Below are positions 17,233-25,045 of a stretch of 64,000 nucleotides of DNA, one piece after another. This DNA comes from Corallococcus caeni. Its GTDB lineage: Bacteria; Myxococcota; Myxococcia; Myxococcales; Myxococcaceae. Below the pieces are notes generated by a model. The model saw only the letters and a list, made by a program, of their open reading frames with translations. It was not told the origin of the DNA and did no database searches. The DNA is taken from contig NZ_BTTW01000006.1 in assembly GCF_036245865.1 (NCBI RefSeq), positions 496,001 to 560,000 on the forward strand, given 5' to 3'. Each line of letters begins with the position of its first letter. Position 1 is the first letter of the stretch. Made by a program: the position numbers and the translations under genes.

Positions 17233-18506
17233 GGAGAGTCCAGGGTGGGGAAGGGCAGGGACATGAGCAGCATGCGGTCCCAGGAGGGCTCCGCGGACGA
17301 CGTCGCCGCGAGGAGCGCCAGCGCGATGCCGGTCGCCCCCGCGAGCAGGCCGGCGTTGTCGGTCCAACCCTCGGAGCCGTCATCGAACTGCTCCCACGCG
17401 CGGAAGCCGGCCACGCCCAGGCCCGGCTGCCGGTGCACGGAGAGCAGCTGCTGGAACCAGTAGCGGGAGGCGGTCGCGAAGGCGGGCTCGCCCGTCGTCT
17501 GGAACAGGCGGTTGTAGAGGTGCGCGAGCCCCGCGGAGCCATGGCAGAGCCCGCCGTCCTTCACGGAGGCGACGTCCGTCCAGCGTCCGGCGGCCTCCAG
17601 GCAGAGCGTGAGCGCCTGGGCTTCCCACTCCGCGTTGCCCACCGCGCGCGCCAGCGTGTGCAGTCCCAGCGCCACGCCGGGATCGCCGTAGCACCACGCC
17701 GGACGGCGCGGCCACGTGAGGGGTTCATGGCGCGCCCCCACGCGCGTCGGGAAGCGAGCGGGGGCGGAGTCCTCCCCGCGCCGGGCCATGAACCACGTCC
17801 ACCCTCCATGAAGCAGCTCGCGCGCGGCTTCGACCCCCGCGGCCACCGCGCCGCCCAGCACGATGAGCACGCCCGCCATGCCGTGCGCGACGCCCAGGTT
17901 GAAGCTGCCCTCGGGATGTTCGCCCTGGAGCCGCGCAACGACATGGCGGGCCTGCGTCTTCCAGCGCAGCCCCTCCTGCGTCCGCTCCGCCAGCTCCCCG
18001 AGCCGCGCGACCACGGCCTCCAGGCAGCGCCGTGCGCCGTCGCGCGGAAGGCGCTCCAGCGCGTACGCGCCCATGCCCACCAGCCCGCTCACCAGGTCGT
18101 AGCGGTGCGTCCACGGCCGCGTCTGGAGGAAGTCCTCGAGCGCGGCGTCGATGTCCGTGAGTGGATCCTCCTCCGGGGATTCGGAAGGGCGCTGCACGTG
18201 CTGCACGGCCCACGCGATGCCCGTGAAACCGTCATAGAGGTCCGGCCCCAGGGTCTCCGCCCCGAGCGCCTCCGTGGCGCGCTCCAGCCAGGCCTCCGAC
18301 ACCGCGCGATGCTTCGCGTCAGCGTGGACCCGGGCCAGCGCGTCAAACAGCACCGCGCGTCCTGCCTCACCTCGCGCGAGGGATGGCAGTGATGAAACCT
18401 GCCCGGGAGGATGTGACAGCGCATCGACAAGCATTGCGAGCACTTGCAGCGCCGACGCGTGCTCGACGCCTTGCAGCAACGGTTTCCATGGAGGCGTGCG
18501 TCGCAT
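17229..18506 (-). CDS. lanC: Lanthionine synthetase C-like cyclase (LanC)
   Basis: 425 residues, the usual LanC size. The alpha-toroid motifs carrying the zinc ligands are present: WCYGDPG and GGLCHGSAG (Cys, then Cys-His), with YDGFTGIAWA and NLGVAHGMAGV earlier. The zinc activates cysteine thiols for Michael addition to dehydroalanine/dehydrobutyrine, forming (methyl)lanthionine rings. It precedes lanB with a 4-base overlap, so the two are translationally coupled. The 137-bp gap to the first precursor holds both divergent promoters. Confidence 0.93.
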   Translation of the reverse strand: MRRTPPWKPLLQGVEHASALQVLAMLVDALSHPPGQVSSLPSLARGEAGRAVLFDALARVHADAKHRAVSEAWLERATEALGAETLGPDLYDGFTGIAWAVQHVQRPSESPEEDPLTDIDAALEDFLQTRPWTHRYDLVSGLVGMGAYALERLPRDGARRCLEAVVARLGELAERTQEGLRWKTQARHVVARLQGEHPEGSFNLGVAHGMAGVLIVLGGAVAAGVEAARELLHGGWTWFMARRGEDSAPARFPTRVGARHEPLTWPRRPAWCYGDPGVALGLHTLARAVGNAEWEAQALTLCLEAAGRWTDVASVKDGGLCHGSAGLAHLYNRLFQTTGEPAFATASRYWFQQLLSVHRQPGLGVAGFRAWEQFDDGSEGWTDNAGLLAGATGIALALLAATSSAEPSWDRMLLMSLPFPTLDSP

Positions 18507-18643
18507 GTCGTCGTCCCATCCAGGCAGGAAATGAAATTCAACGTCTAGCGGTTCTTGCGCGGAGCGCTTGTCTGCTCAGGAAGCAACTGTTTGACTGGAG
18601 TTGCAGTAAACGCCGACAAGGACGACAACGAAAGGGCCACGTC

Positions 18644-18793
18644 ATGGAGAAACAGGACACCCAGAAGCCCAGGAAGTTGAGCCTGAAGCGTGAGACCGTC
18701 CGTCTCCTGTCCGGAGCGGGAGCGGAGCAGAAGGACCGCAAGGAAATCACCACGCCGCGCTGCACGGAGTTCGGCCCGAGTTGTGAGCCCTGA
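18644..18793 (+). CDS. lanA1: Class I lanthipeptide precursor 1
   Basis: 49 residues. The leader contains the KLSLKRETVRLL box (residues 11-22), the motif of the class I leader family seen in Bacteroidota and myxobacteria. The predicted core starts near residue 35 and reads ITTPRCTEFGPSCEP: Thr36, Thr37, Cys40, Thr41, Ser46 and Cys47. Two thioether rings are possible, Thr37-Cys40 and Thr41-Cys47. No GG or other protease site is obvious. The ATG follows AAAGGG. It is the most divergent leader of the three copies, and a hairpin follows at 18801. Confidence 0.88.
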   Translation: MEKQDTQKPRKLSLKRETVRLLSGAGAEQKDRKEITTPRCTEFGPSCEP

Positions 18794-18800
18794 GCGGTGT

Positions 18801-18820
18801 CACGGGCGTCCACGCCCGTG
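18801..18820 (+). terminator. Hairpin after precursor 1
   Basis: CACGGGCG - TCCA - CGCCCGTG, a perfect 8-bp stem with a four-base loop 7 bases after the stop codon; a T-A pair extends it. There is no T-run, so it may pause, attenuate or stabilise the message rather than end it fully. Confidence 0.6.
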
Positions 18821-18872
18821 AATCCAGGTTGGCTGTCGTCGTACGCAAGGACTGCAACGAAAGGAAACTGCC

Positions 18873-19022
18873 ATGGACAAGCAGGACATGCAGAAGCCCA
18901 AGAAGCTGAGCCTGAAGCGTGAGACCGTTCGCCTTCTGTCGGGCGCGAGCGCGGAGCAGAAGGACCGCAAGGAGCTCACCTCGCCGGTCTGCACGGAGTA
19001 CGGCACGAAGTGTGACCTCTGA
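18873..19022 (+). CDS. lanA2: Class I lanthipeptide precursor 2
   Basis: 49 residues, same architecture as precursor 1: leader box KLSLKRETVRLL at residues 11-22 and core LTSPVCTEYGTKCDL with Thr36, Ser37, Cys40, Thr41, Thr45 and Cys47. Ser37 replaces Thr37 of copy 1, so the first ring would be a lanthionine instead of a methyllanthionine. Ribosome-binding site GAAAGGAAAC. The 229-bp period to precursor 3, with identical intergenic sequence, shows a recent tandem duplication. Confidence 0.9.
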   Translation: MDKQDMQKPKKLSLKRETVRLLSGASAEQKDRKELTSPVCTEYGTKCDL

Positions 19023-19029
19023 GCCGTGT

Positions 19030-19049
19030 CACGGGCGTCCGCGTCCGTG
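19030..19049 (+). terminator. Hairpin after precursor 2
   Basis: CACGGGCG - TCCG - CGTCCGTG, the counterpart of the hairpin at 18801, with one G-T pair that still pairs as G-U in RNA. Confidence 0.55.
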
Positions 19050-19101
19050 AATCCAGGTTGGCTGTCGTCGTACGCAAGGACTGCAACGAAAGGAAACTGC
19101 C

Positions 19102-19251
19102 ATGGACAAGCAGGACATGCAGAAGCCCAAGAAGTTGAGTCTGAAGCGCGAGACCGTCCGCCTCCTGTCCAAGCCGGACGGGGAGCTGAATGGCCGCAAG
19201 GACCTGACCAGTCCGTTCTGTACGGAGGGTGGTCCGAAGTGTGAGCCCTGA
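19102..19251 (+). CDS. lanA3: Class I lanthipeptide precursor 3
   Basis: 49 residues. The first 23 residues are identical to precursor 2, and the core is LTSPFCTEGGPKCEP with Thr36, Ser37, Cys40, Thr41 and Cys47 conserved. The linker before the core (KPDGELNGRKD) has diverged from the other two. Invariant positions in all three copies are Thr36, Pro38, Cys40, Thr41, Glu42, Gly44 and Cys47, which defines the likely ring scaffold, while residues 39, 43 and 45 vary. It is the last precursor and is followed by a hairpin and then the MFS gene. Confidence 0.9.
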   Translation: MDKQDMQKPKKLSLKRETVRLLSKPDGELNGRKDLTSPFCTEGGPKCEP

Positions 19252-19258
19252 CGGACCT

Positions 19259-19278
19259 CACGGGCCTCCGGGTCCGTG
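19259..19278 (+). terminator. Hairpin after precursor 3
   Basis: CACGGGCC - TCCG - GGTCCGTG. The last stem pair next to the loop has changed from G-C to C-G on both sides relative to copies 1 and 2, so the structure rather than the sequence is kept. The stem extends by T-A and C-G pairs. Confidence 0.55.
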
Positions 19279-19399
19279 AGCCTTCACCGGTGGGGAGCGC
19301 ATGGCTCCTCACCGGTCCTCCCGGTGCAGTCGGCTGCCTGACGTCCCGTGGGTCCTCCGGGGTGCGCGGGGCGCTGTCCTCCGGGAAAGTCACGGCATC

Positions 19400-20749
19400 G
19401 TGACTCCTCCCCAGCGGCTGGTCCTGCGAATCGCCGTGCTCGCCTCACTCGTCACGTTCCTGGACGGGGCGATCATCAACGTCGCGTTGCCCGCGATGGT
19501 CCGGGACCTGGGCGGTGGGCTCAAGCTCCAGCAGTGGGTGGTGGACGCCTACCTCATCACGCTGGGCTCGCTGATGCTGGCCGCGGGCTCGCTGTCGGAC
19601 GCGTTCGGGCGCAAGCGCATCCTGCGGCTGGGGTTGCTGGGGTTCGGGGCCACGTCGCTGTTGTGCGCGCTGGCGCCGACGGGCGCGGTGCTCATCCTCG
19701 CGCGAGGGCTCCAGGGGGCCACGGGCGCGCTGTTGGTGCCGGGCTCGCTGGCGCTCATCCTGTCCTTCTTCTCCGGCCCCGAGCAGGCGAAGGCCATTGG
19801 CACCTGGACCGGCTGGACGGGCGCCGCGTTCATCGCGGGGCCGCTCGTGGGCGGGCTGCTGGTGGACACGGTGGGCTGGCGGTGGATCTTCGCCATCAAC
19901 GTGCTGCCCATCGCGTTGACGCTGGCGCTGCTCGCGCGCATGGAGGAGCCCGCGCGGCCGGAGGGCGCGCGCATCGACGTGCTGGGGGCGGTGCTGGCGT
20001 GCCTGGGGTTGGGCGGTCCGGTCTACGCGCTGATCGAGCAGGGGACGGTGGGCTGGACGCATCCCACGGTGCTGGCGTCGCTGGGCGTGGGCGTGCCGGC
20101 GTTCATCGCGTTCCTGTTCCAGGAGCGGCGCTCGACGCACCCGATGATGCCGCTGGGCTTGTTCCGGGAGCGGAACTTCTGGGTGGGCAACCTGGCCACG
20201 ACGTCCATCTACGGGGCGCTGGCGCTGGGCGAGTTCGTCATCACGCTGTTCCTCCAGCAGGTGGCGGGGTTCCGCGCGACGACGGCGGGGCTGGCGCTGA
20301 TGCCGACGACGGTCATCATGTTGCTGTTGTCGTCAAGGTTCGGCGGGCTCGCGGGCCGGTTCGGGGCGCGCCGGTTCATGGCGGTGGGTCCGTGTGTCGC
20401 GGGCGTGGGGTTCCTGCTCATGCTGCGCGCGGGGACGCCGGTGGACTTCTGGACGCAGATGCTGCCGGGCGTGGTGGTGTTCGGGCTGGGGCTGACGATG
20501 ACGGTGGCGCCGTTGACGGCGGCGGTGCTCGGGTCGGTCCGCAAGGAGCAGGCGGGCATCGGCTCGGCCATCAACAACGCCATCGCCCGGGTCGCGGGGC
20601 TCATCGCCATCGCGTTCACGGGGCTCATCGTAGGCCCGCGACTGGACGTCGCGGGCTTCCACCGGGTGATGCTCGTCGCCACCGTCCTGCTGGTGCTGGG
20701 CGGAGTCATCTCCGCCCTGGGCATCCGCGATCCGCCGCGGAAGGCCTGA
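19400..20749 (+). CDS. MFS transporter, DHA2 (14-TM) family
   Basis: 449 residues from the GTG at 19400, which has GGGAAAG upstream; the longer frame from 19301 adds 33 residues that do not look like a membrane protein start. The sequence has about 14 hydrophobic segments and the MFS motif A region DAFGRKRIL, typical of the DHA2 drug:H+ antiporter family (proton-driven efflux in the inner membrane). It lies 148 bases after the last lanthipeptide precursor on the same strand, so it may export the peptide or confer immunity. That role is inferred from position only. No LanT-type ABC transporter is present in the window. Confidence 0.85.
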   Translation: MTPPQRLVLRIAVLASLVTFLDGAIINVALPAMVRDLGGGLKLQQWVVDAYLITLGSLMLAAGSLSDAFGRKRILRLGLLGFGATSLLCALAPTGAVLILARGLQGATGALLVPGSLALILSFFSGPEQAKAIGTWTGWTGAAFIAGPLVGGLLVDTVGWRWIFAINVLPIALTLALLARMEEPARPEGARIDVLGAVLACLGLGGPVYALIEQGTVGWTHPTVLASLGVGVPAFIAFLFQERRSTHPMMPLGLFRERNFWVGNLATTSIYGALALGEFVITLFLQQVAGFRATTAGLALMPTTVIMLLLSSRFGGLAGRFGARRFMAVGPCVAGVGFLLMLRAGTPVDFWTQMLPGVVVFGLGLTMTVAPLTAAVLGSVRKEQAGIGSAINNAIARVAGLIAIAFTGLIVGPRLDVAGFHRVMLVATVLLVLGGVISALGIRDPPRKA

Positions 20750-20754
20750 GCGCG

Positions 20755-22188
20755 TCAGTCGTCGCTCGGGGCCATGGAGAAGTACACGGCTTCGGTCCCC
20801 AGGTTGAAGGTGTCGCCGTCCGCGATCTTCTGGCGCTTGATGCGCTGGTGGTTGATCCAGGTGCCGTTGGAGGAGCCCAGGTCCTCGATGAAGTAGTCGT
20901 TGCCCTCGCGCACGACGATGGCGTGCTCGCGGGAGACCCTGCCGGACTTCACGACGAGGCTGCACTGCGGGCCACGTCCCAGCGTGAAGCGCTCCACGTC
21001 CACGCGGGTGGCGGGGCCGTCCGGGCTCAGGCGCACGAACAGGTCCTTGCGCGCGGAGGCCCTCGCGGCCGGCTTCCGGCCCTTGTTGGCGTCCGGGGGA
21101 GCGTCGTCCTCGGGAGCGGACTGACGGAGCACCCGGCCCTGCTTCCGGAGGGCGGGGCCCTTCGCCGCCGGAGCCGCCACGAAGGGAAGGTCCTGCTCCT
21201 CTGCTTCCGAGTCGCCCGCGCCCTGCGCGTCGTCCTCGTCGGACGCGGCGGCCCGTTCATCGTCCTCGTCCGATGCGGCGGCCCGTGCATCGGCCGCGTC
21301 ATCGTCGTCGGACGCGGCGGCCCGAGTATCGGCCTCATCGTCGGAGCCCGTGGCCTCCTCACCCGTCTTGGCCTCTTCGGGCTCGGAGTCGTCGGCCTCG
21401 TTGGCGCCCGGGAGTTCTTCGGAGCCGATCGCCGCTTCGATGTCGGCCGCGGAGCCGTCGTCCTCCTCGGCGGCCTTTTCGTCCTCCGCGTCCGTGTCAG
21501 TGGCGCCCGCGTCGGATTCCTCGTCCGCATCGGCGTCGGACTCGGACGCATCTTCGTCGGCCGCTTCGTCTTCGTCGGCCGCTTCGCTTTCGTCCGATGC
21601 TTCGTCGGCCGCCTGATCAGCGCCGGGCTCGTCTTCGTCCGATGCCTCGTCTTCGTCCGACGACGCGCCATCGGCCGCTTCGTCTTCGTCGGCCTCTTCG
21701 TCGTCCGATGCTTCGTCTTCGTCCGAAGACGCGTCGGCCGCTTCTGCTTCTTCGTCCGAGGACTCGTCGGACGCTTCCTCCTCGTCCTCCGACTCTTCCT
21801 CGTCATCGGCTGCCACCGGCACATCGCGGGGCTGCACGACCGCGTCCACGGCCGCGAGGACCTCCTGCATGCGGGACCGGGCATGCGCCGCCTCGTCCAC
21901 GGGAGGCGCGGCGGACACGGCCGCCTTCACAGGAGCGGAGGTGGTGGGGTGCTCCGCCGGACGCACCGCGGGCTCTGGGGCCCGGGCCGCCGGTGCCCTC
22001 ACGGGCGTTCCCTCGACCGGCGTGCCGAGCACCACGGGCGTCGGCGACACGTAGCCGTTCTGTTTCGCGAGCAGGAACAGCGCCTGGGCCACCAGGGCAT
22101 CGCGGTCCACGCCCAGGTCGTGGCTCATCTGCTCCAGCGCCCGCCACAGGGGCTCCGCGACCTCGATGGTTTCACGAATCCGATTCAT
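20755..22188 (-). CDS. FHA-domain protein with acidic low-complexity linker
   Basis: 477 residues from ATG 22188, 2 bases after the stop of the thioredoxin-domain gene, so the pair is co-transcribed. Residues 1-45 (IRETIEVAEPLWRALEQMSH) look like a ribbon-helix-helix or small helical domain with a conserved predicted helix. Residues about 125-325 are an extremely acidic, Ser/Ala/Asp/Glu-rich repeat region, disordered. A canonical FHA domain sits at about 375-470 (LGRGPQCSLVV, VSREHAIV, DLGSSNGTWIN). The domain should bind phosphothreonine, so the protein is a likely substrate reader of a Ser/Thr kinase, perhaps the one at 27854. The linker DNA consists of short repeats and may vary between strains. 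Confidence 0.85.
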   Translation of the reverse strand: MNRIRETIEVAEPLWRALEQMSHDLGVDRDALVAQALFLLAKQNGYVSPTPVVLGTPVEGTPVRAPAARAPEPAVRPAEHPTTSAPVKAAVSAAPPVDEAAHARSRMQEVLAAVDAVVQPRDVPVAADDEEESEDEEEASDESSDEEAEAADASSDEDEASDDEEADEDEAADGASSDEDEASDEDEPGADQAADEASDESEAADEDEAADEDASESDADADEESDAGATDTDAEDEKAAEEDDGSAADIEAAIGSEELPGANEADDSEPEEAKTGEEATGSDDEADTRAAASDDDDAADARAAASDEDDERAAASDEDDAQGAGDSEAEEQDLPFVAAPAAKGPALRKQGRVLRQSAPEDDAPPDANKGRKPAARASARKDLFVRLSPDGPATRVDVERFTLGRGPQCSLVVKSGRVSREHAIVVREGNDYFIEDLGSSNGTWINHQRIKRQKIADGDTFNLGTEAVYFSMAPSDD

Positions 22189-22190
22189 GC

Positions 22191-24491
22191 CTAGCTCCCC
22201 CTCAGATTGCTCTGCCACGGAGAGACGTGGTCCGGGTCATTGAGCCAATAGAACATCGCTTGCGTCTCCGCGTACTGCCGCTCCGCGATGGACACCAGGT
22301 TCGGATGCAGGTCGCCCAGCGCCACCCCCTCGAACAGGAAGCCCTGGCCGGGTTTCGTCGTGCTGGCATCTCCCCGGAACTTGCGGTCCCGGCTCTGCCA
22401 CAGCCGCTGCGAGGCCTGCCCTGCCGCCTGGCCGTAGTCCGCCGGCGGCGCGATGCGCGTGGGCATCCGGAACGCCGTCTCCCCGCATGACCACAACAGC
22501 CAGGACAGCGCGCTCCAGTCCCCCCGCAGCATCAGCGTCAGGTCCGCGAGCCCCATCTCCACGTCGAGCGTCTCGTCGACCTCCACCTGCTCGTCCTCCA
22601 GCTCCAGCTCGTACTGCTTCAGCTCCACCGGCCCCTTCCCCAGCAGGCTCGACAGGTCCGGCGGCAGCCACGACACCGCGGCGCCGGGCTTGAACCGCTG
22701 GAGCAGCGCGCCGCGCATCGCCTGGAGCCGCGTGGCGTACTTGCGCACCAGCTGCTGGATCGCCTCCAGGGTCTGCTCGGGCTTCTCCGGCAGGCCGTCG
22801 TAGGTGCAGCGAGGAGGCTCCTGTCCCGCCCAGAAGTCGAAGCGGGGGAACAACACCCGCGCATACGTGTCCAGGAACGCGGCCGTGTCCGGCTCCGCCG
22901 CCGCGAGCCCCTGGGCATCCTTGCGCACCTGATCCGCCACCCCCAGGTTGAGCAGGATGAGGCCGCGCGTGAACAGGTACTCCTTGCGCTCCGGAGCGAG
23001 CAGCATCGCCGCGTGCAGGAAGTCCAGCGCCGCGCGCGGCCGGTCCGTCTGGTCCAGCAGCACGGCGTAGGCCCGCAGCAGCGTGGCGGCGTCCGCCCCG
23101 CGCATGAGCGCGTCCGCCATCGGGGCCCACTCCTGGCCCGCCTCCTCCACGACGTCGTCCGCGAGCTCGCTCGCCGAGTCCTTCTTGCGCGGCAGCGTCA
23201 GCTCCTCCAGGCCTGCCTTCAGCGGCTGGACATCCAGCGACGTGGCGCACGCGCGCGCCGTGGCCAGCAGGGCCTCGCGGTAGCGCCGGTCCGCGCGGGC
23301 CTCCCTGGCCAGCTCGCGCCACCCCTCCGCGCCCCGGGCCAGGTTGGAGAACACCGGCGAGCGCGCCAGCGTCCGCTCATCCATCGCCCGGCCCAGGTCG
23401 CGCGTGAGCACCACCGCCCGCTGCGCGTCCAGCAGGGACCACTCGCCACACGTGAGGTTGCCTTCCGCCCGGCCCTCCTCGAAGTGGACGCGGAAGTCCG
23501 CGTACACGTTCTCCGCGCGCGACCAGCAGCGCCCGTGGCGCAGTCCGTTCGCGAACTCGGCCTCCCAGAGGAGCTGGCCCTGCAGGTCCCAGAAGCGGGT
23601 GAGGCCGTGGCGCTCCGCGTCCGCGTTGAGCGTCACCCGGGCCCACTGGTTCAGGTCCTCGCGCAGCTCCGCGTCCTCGGGCAGGTGGGCGGGACGGGTG
23701 GGGTAGGGCTCGCCGGTGGAGGGCACCACGCGCTGGCCCTGGCCGTTGAAGTGCAGCACCTGCCGGACGGTGCCGTGCTCGTAGTGCATCACCGTCTTGC
23801 GCACGCGCTCGCTCACGCCGCCTTCGTGCATGCGCTCGGTGGTGAAGTGGTCGGACGCGAGCCAGGTGCGCGGGCCGTGGATCTGGCCCTTCTCGAAGGC
23901 GCCCTCCTGGGACACCGCGCCGTCCTCATGGAAGCGCTTGAAGGGGCCGTGCGGCGTGCCCTGCTTCATGATGCATTCGTTGCAGAGCGTGCCGTCCGCG
24001 CGCCAGTACCGCCACGTGCCGTGCGGCCGTCCCGTGACGTCCTTCGGTCCGAAGGACCACTCCTTGTCGCCGTCGTCCCAGGTGGCGCCCTCGGGGACGC
24101 TGGAGGGGCGCTGGCCCGCCTCGGTCCGCTCGCGGTTCGCGTGACGGCGCTTCTCCTCGGCGACGTCCACGGCCCGCAGCGCGCCCAGCAGCCGGTCCAG
24201 CGCCTCGGTGGACAGCGCCTCGGAGACGCGGTGGACCTCCAGGCCGTCCTTGAACGCGACGAGCGTGGGATAGGAGTCGATGCCCAGCGGCTCGGACACC
24301 GCCTCATGGGCCTCCGCGTCCAGCCGGGCGAAGGTGATGTCCGAGAACCGCGCGGCCGCCTCCGTGAAGACGGGAGCGAAGGCGTGGCAGGGCTCGCACC
24401 ACGGGGCCCAGAAGTCCACGATGCACATGCCGGGCCGCTGGGTGACTGCTTCGTACTCCTCCGGGGTCAATTCAACCGGAACACCTGCCAA
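22191..24491 (-). CDS. Thioredoxin-like, MORN-like and TPR-like multidomain protein
   Basis: 766 residues from a TTG at 24491 with AGGAG 6 bases upstream. Residues 1-105 are a thioredoxin domain with the active site WCEPC. Residues about 140-290 contain repeated GxWxxYWxDG-type motifs (GTWRYWRADG, GPFKRFHEDG) resembling the MORN/toxin-antitoxin-like 'MORN_2' repeats of bacterial proteins. The remainder is alpha-helical and TPR-like (AALDFLHAAMLLAPERKEYL). No signal peptide is apparent, so it is cytoplasmic. The role is not evident; the thioredoxin cysteines suggest a redox partner. It leads the two-gene operon with the FHA protein. Confidence 0.75.
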   Translation of the reverse strand: MAGVPVELTPEEYEAVTQRPGMCIVDFWAPWCEPCHAFAPVFTEAAARFSDITFARLDAEAHEAVSEPLGIDSYPTLVAFKDGLEVHRVSEALSTEALDRLLGALRAVDVAEEKRRHANRERTEAGQRPSSVPEGATWDDGDKEWSFGPKDVTGRPHGTWRYWRADGTLCNECIMKQGTPHGPFKRFHEDGAVSQEGAFEKGQIHGPRTWLASDHFTTERMHEGGVSERVRKTVMHYEHGTVRQVLHFNGQGQRVVPSTGEPYPTRPAHLPEDAELREDLNQWARVTLNADAERHGLTRFWDLQGQLLWEAEFANGLRHGRCWSRAENVYADFRVHFEEGRAEGNLTCGEWSLLDAQRAVVLTRDLGRAMDERTLARSPVFSNLARGAEGWRELAREARADRRYREALLATARACATSLDVQPLKAGLEELTLPRKKDSASELADDVVEEAGQEWAPMADALMRGADAATLLRAYAVLLDQTDRPRAALDFLHAAMLLAPERKEYLFTRGLILLNLGVADQVRKDAQGLAAAEPDTAAFLDTYARVLFPRFDFWAGQEPPRCTYDGLPEKPEQTLEAIQQLVRKYATRLQAMRGALLQRFKPGAAVSWLPPDLSSLLGKGPVELKQYELELEDEQVEVDETLDVEMGLADLTLMLRGDWSALSWLLWSCGETAFRMPTRIAPPADYGQAAGQASQRLWQSRDRKFRGDASTTKPGQGFLFEGVALGDLHPNLVSIAERQYAETQAMFYWLNDPDHVSPWQSNLRGS

Positions 24492-24733
24492 CGGGGACTC
24501 CTGCTCAAGGGGAGGGGCAGATAAGAGGGGCGCCGGGGACGCGCGTCAACCGGCACGTCACGGGGACGCCTGCTTCCGGAGACTCCAGGCCTGTCCCCAC
24601 GCTCCGTGTTCGAGCACTGGCACGCCGCTGCGTGGCCGGAGCTTTCGGACCTCCTCTTCGCCGCGGACGACTTCGCGGTCGTCGAGCCCGTCATCGACTG
24701 CGAGCGAGCCGCCCCCGGAACCCGCGGCGCACG

Positions 24734-24758
24734 AACTGGTCCGACAGTCGGACCAGTT
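24734..24758. repeat. 25-bp palindromic repeat, copy 2 (variant arms)
   Basis: AACTGGTCCGAC, central A, GTCGGACCAGTT. Relative to copy 1 the fourth and fifth bases of the left arm change from CT to TG, and the right arm changes in exactly the complementary way, so the dyad stays perfect. Followed by GGGACCAC, also seen after copy 3. Confidence 0.9.
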
Positions 24759-24804
24759 GGGACCACCGCCCTGGCCAGGGGGTCCACTCCCTCCGGGCCG
24801 CACG

Positions 24805-24829
24805 AACTGGTCCGACAGTCGGACCAGTT
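24805..24829. repeat. 25-bp palindromic repeat, copy 3 (variant arms)
   Basis: Identical to copy 2 and 71 bp from it, with the same GGGACCAC tail. The two units are direct repeats of each other, about 35 bp of shared sequence including the CACGAACTGG lead. Confidence 0.9.
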
Positions 24830-24999
24830 GGGACCACGCCGGGCGGGAGGGGGGCCGCAGGGATGTCTCAATTTCTTGGAGGAGGGGGCTCGTCCGCGTC
24901 GGGCCTCCTCTTCGGCGCGTTCGCGGGCAGGTGCGCCTCACCCGGTGCGCTACGAGGATTCCAGGCGCACCCTGCGCGCGAAGCGTTGAAAAAGTCAGA

Positions 25000-25029
25000 A
25001 GGCGGCGGTGGCTCCGTCCACCGCCGCCT
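25000..25029 (-). terminator. Rho-independent terminator of the gene at 25046
   Basis: 12-bp perfect stem (AGGCGGCGGTGG at 25000-25011 against its inverse at 25018-25029) with a 6-base loop. On the minus strand it is followed by a T-rich run including CTTTTT, 17 bases past the stop codon of the 867-residue protein gene. Confidence 0.85.
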
Positions 25030-25045
25030 CCATCCGAGCCGCGCT

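Larger units (their letters stand above)
24492..25045. other. Intergenic region with two repeat copies, no convincing gene
   Basis: Frames up to 127 codons are open here, for example 24606-24989 on the plus strand, but they read through the palindromes and show no family resemblance. The region carries two palindromic repeats (24734, 24805) and a strong terminator (25000-25029). Confidence 0.6.

Noticed and set aside
19348..22194. A 948-codon plus-strand frame across the MFS and FHA genes.
   Set aside because: It is a composite of antisense and out-of-frame sequence over two clear genes and has no motif of its own.
24606..24989. A 127-codon plus-strand frame starting MFEHWHAAAWPELSDLLFAAD.
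   Set aside because: The first part looks protein-like, but the frame then reads through both palindromic repeats, has no ribosome-binding site and no recognisable family, so I did not call it.
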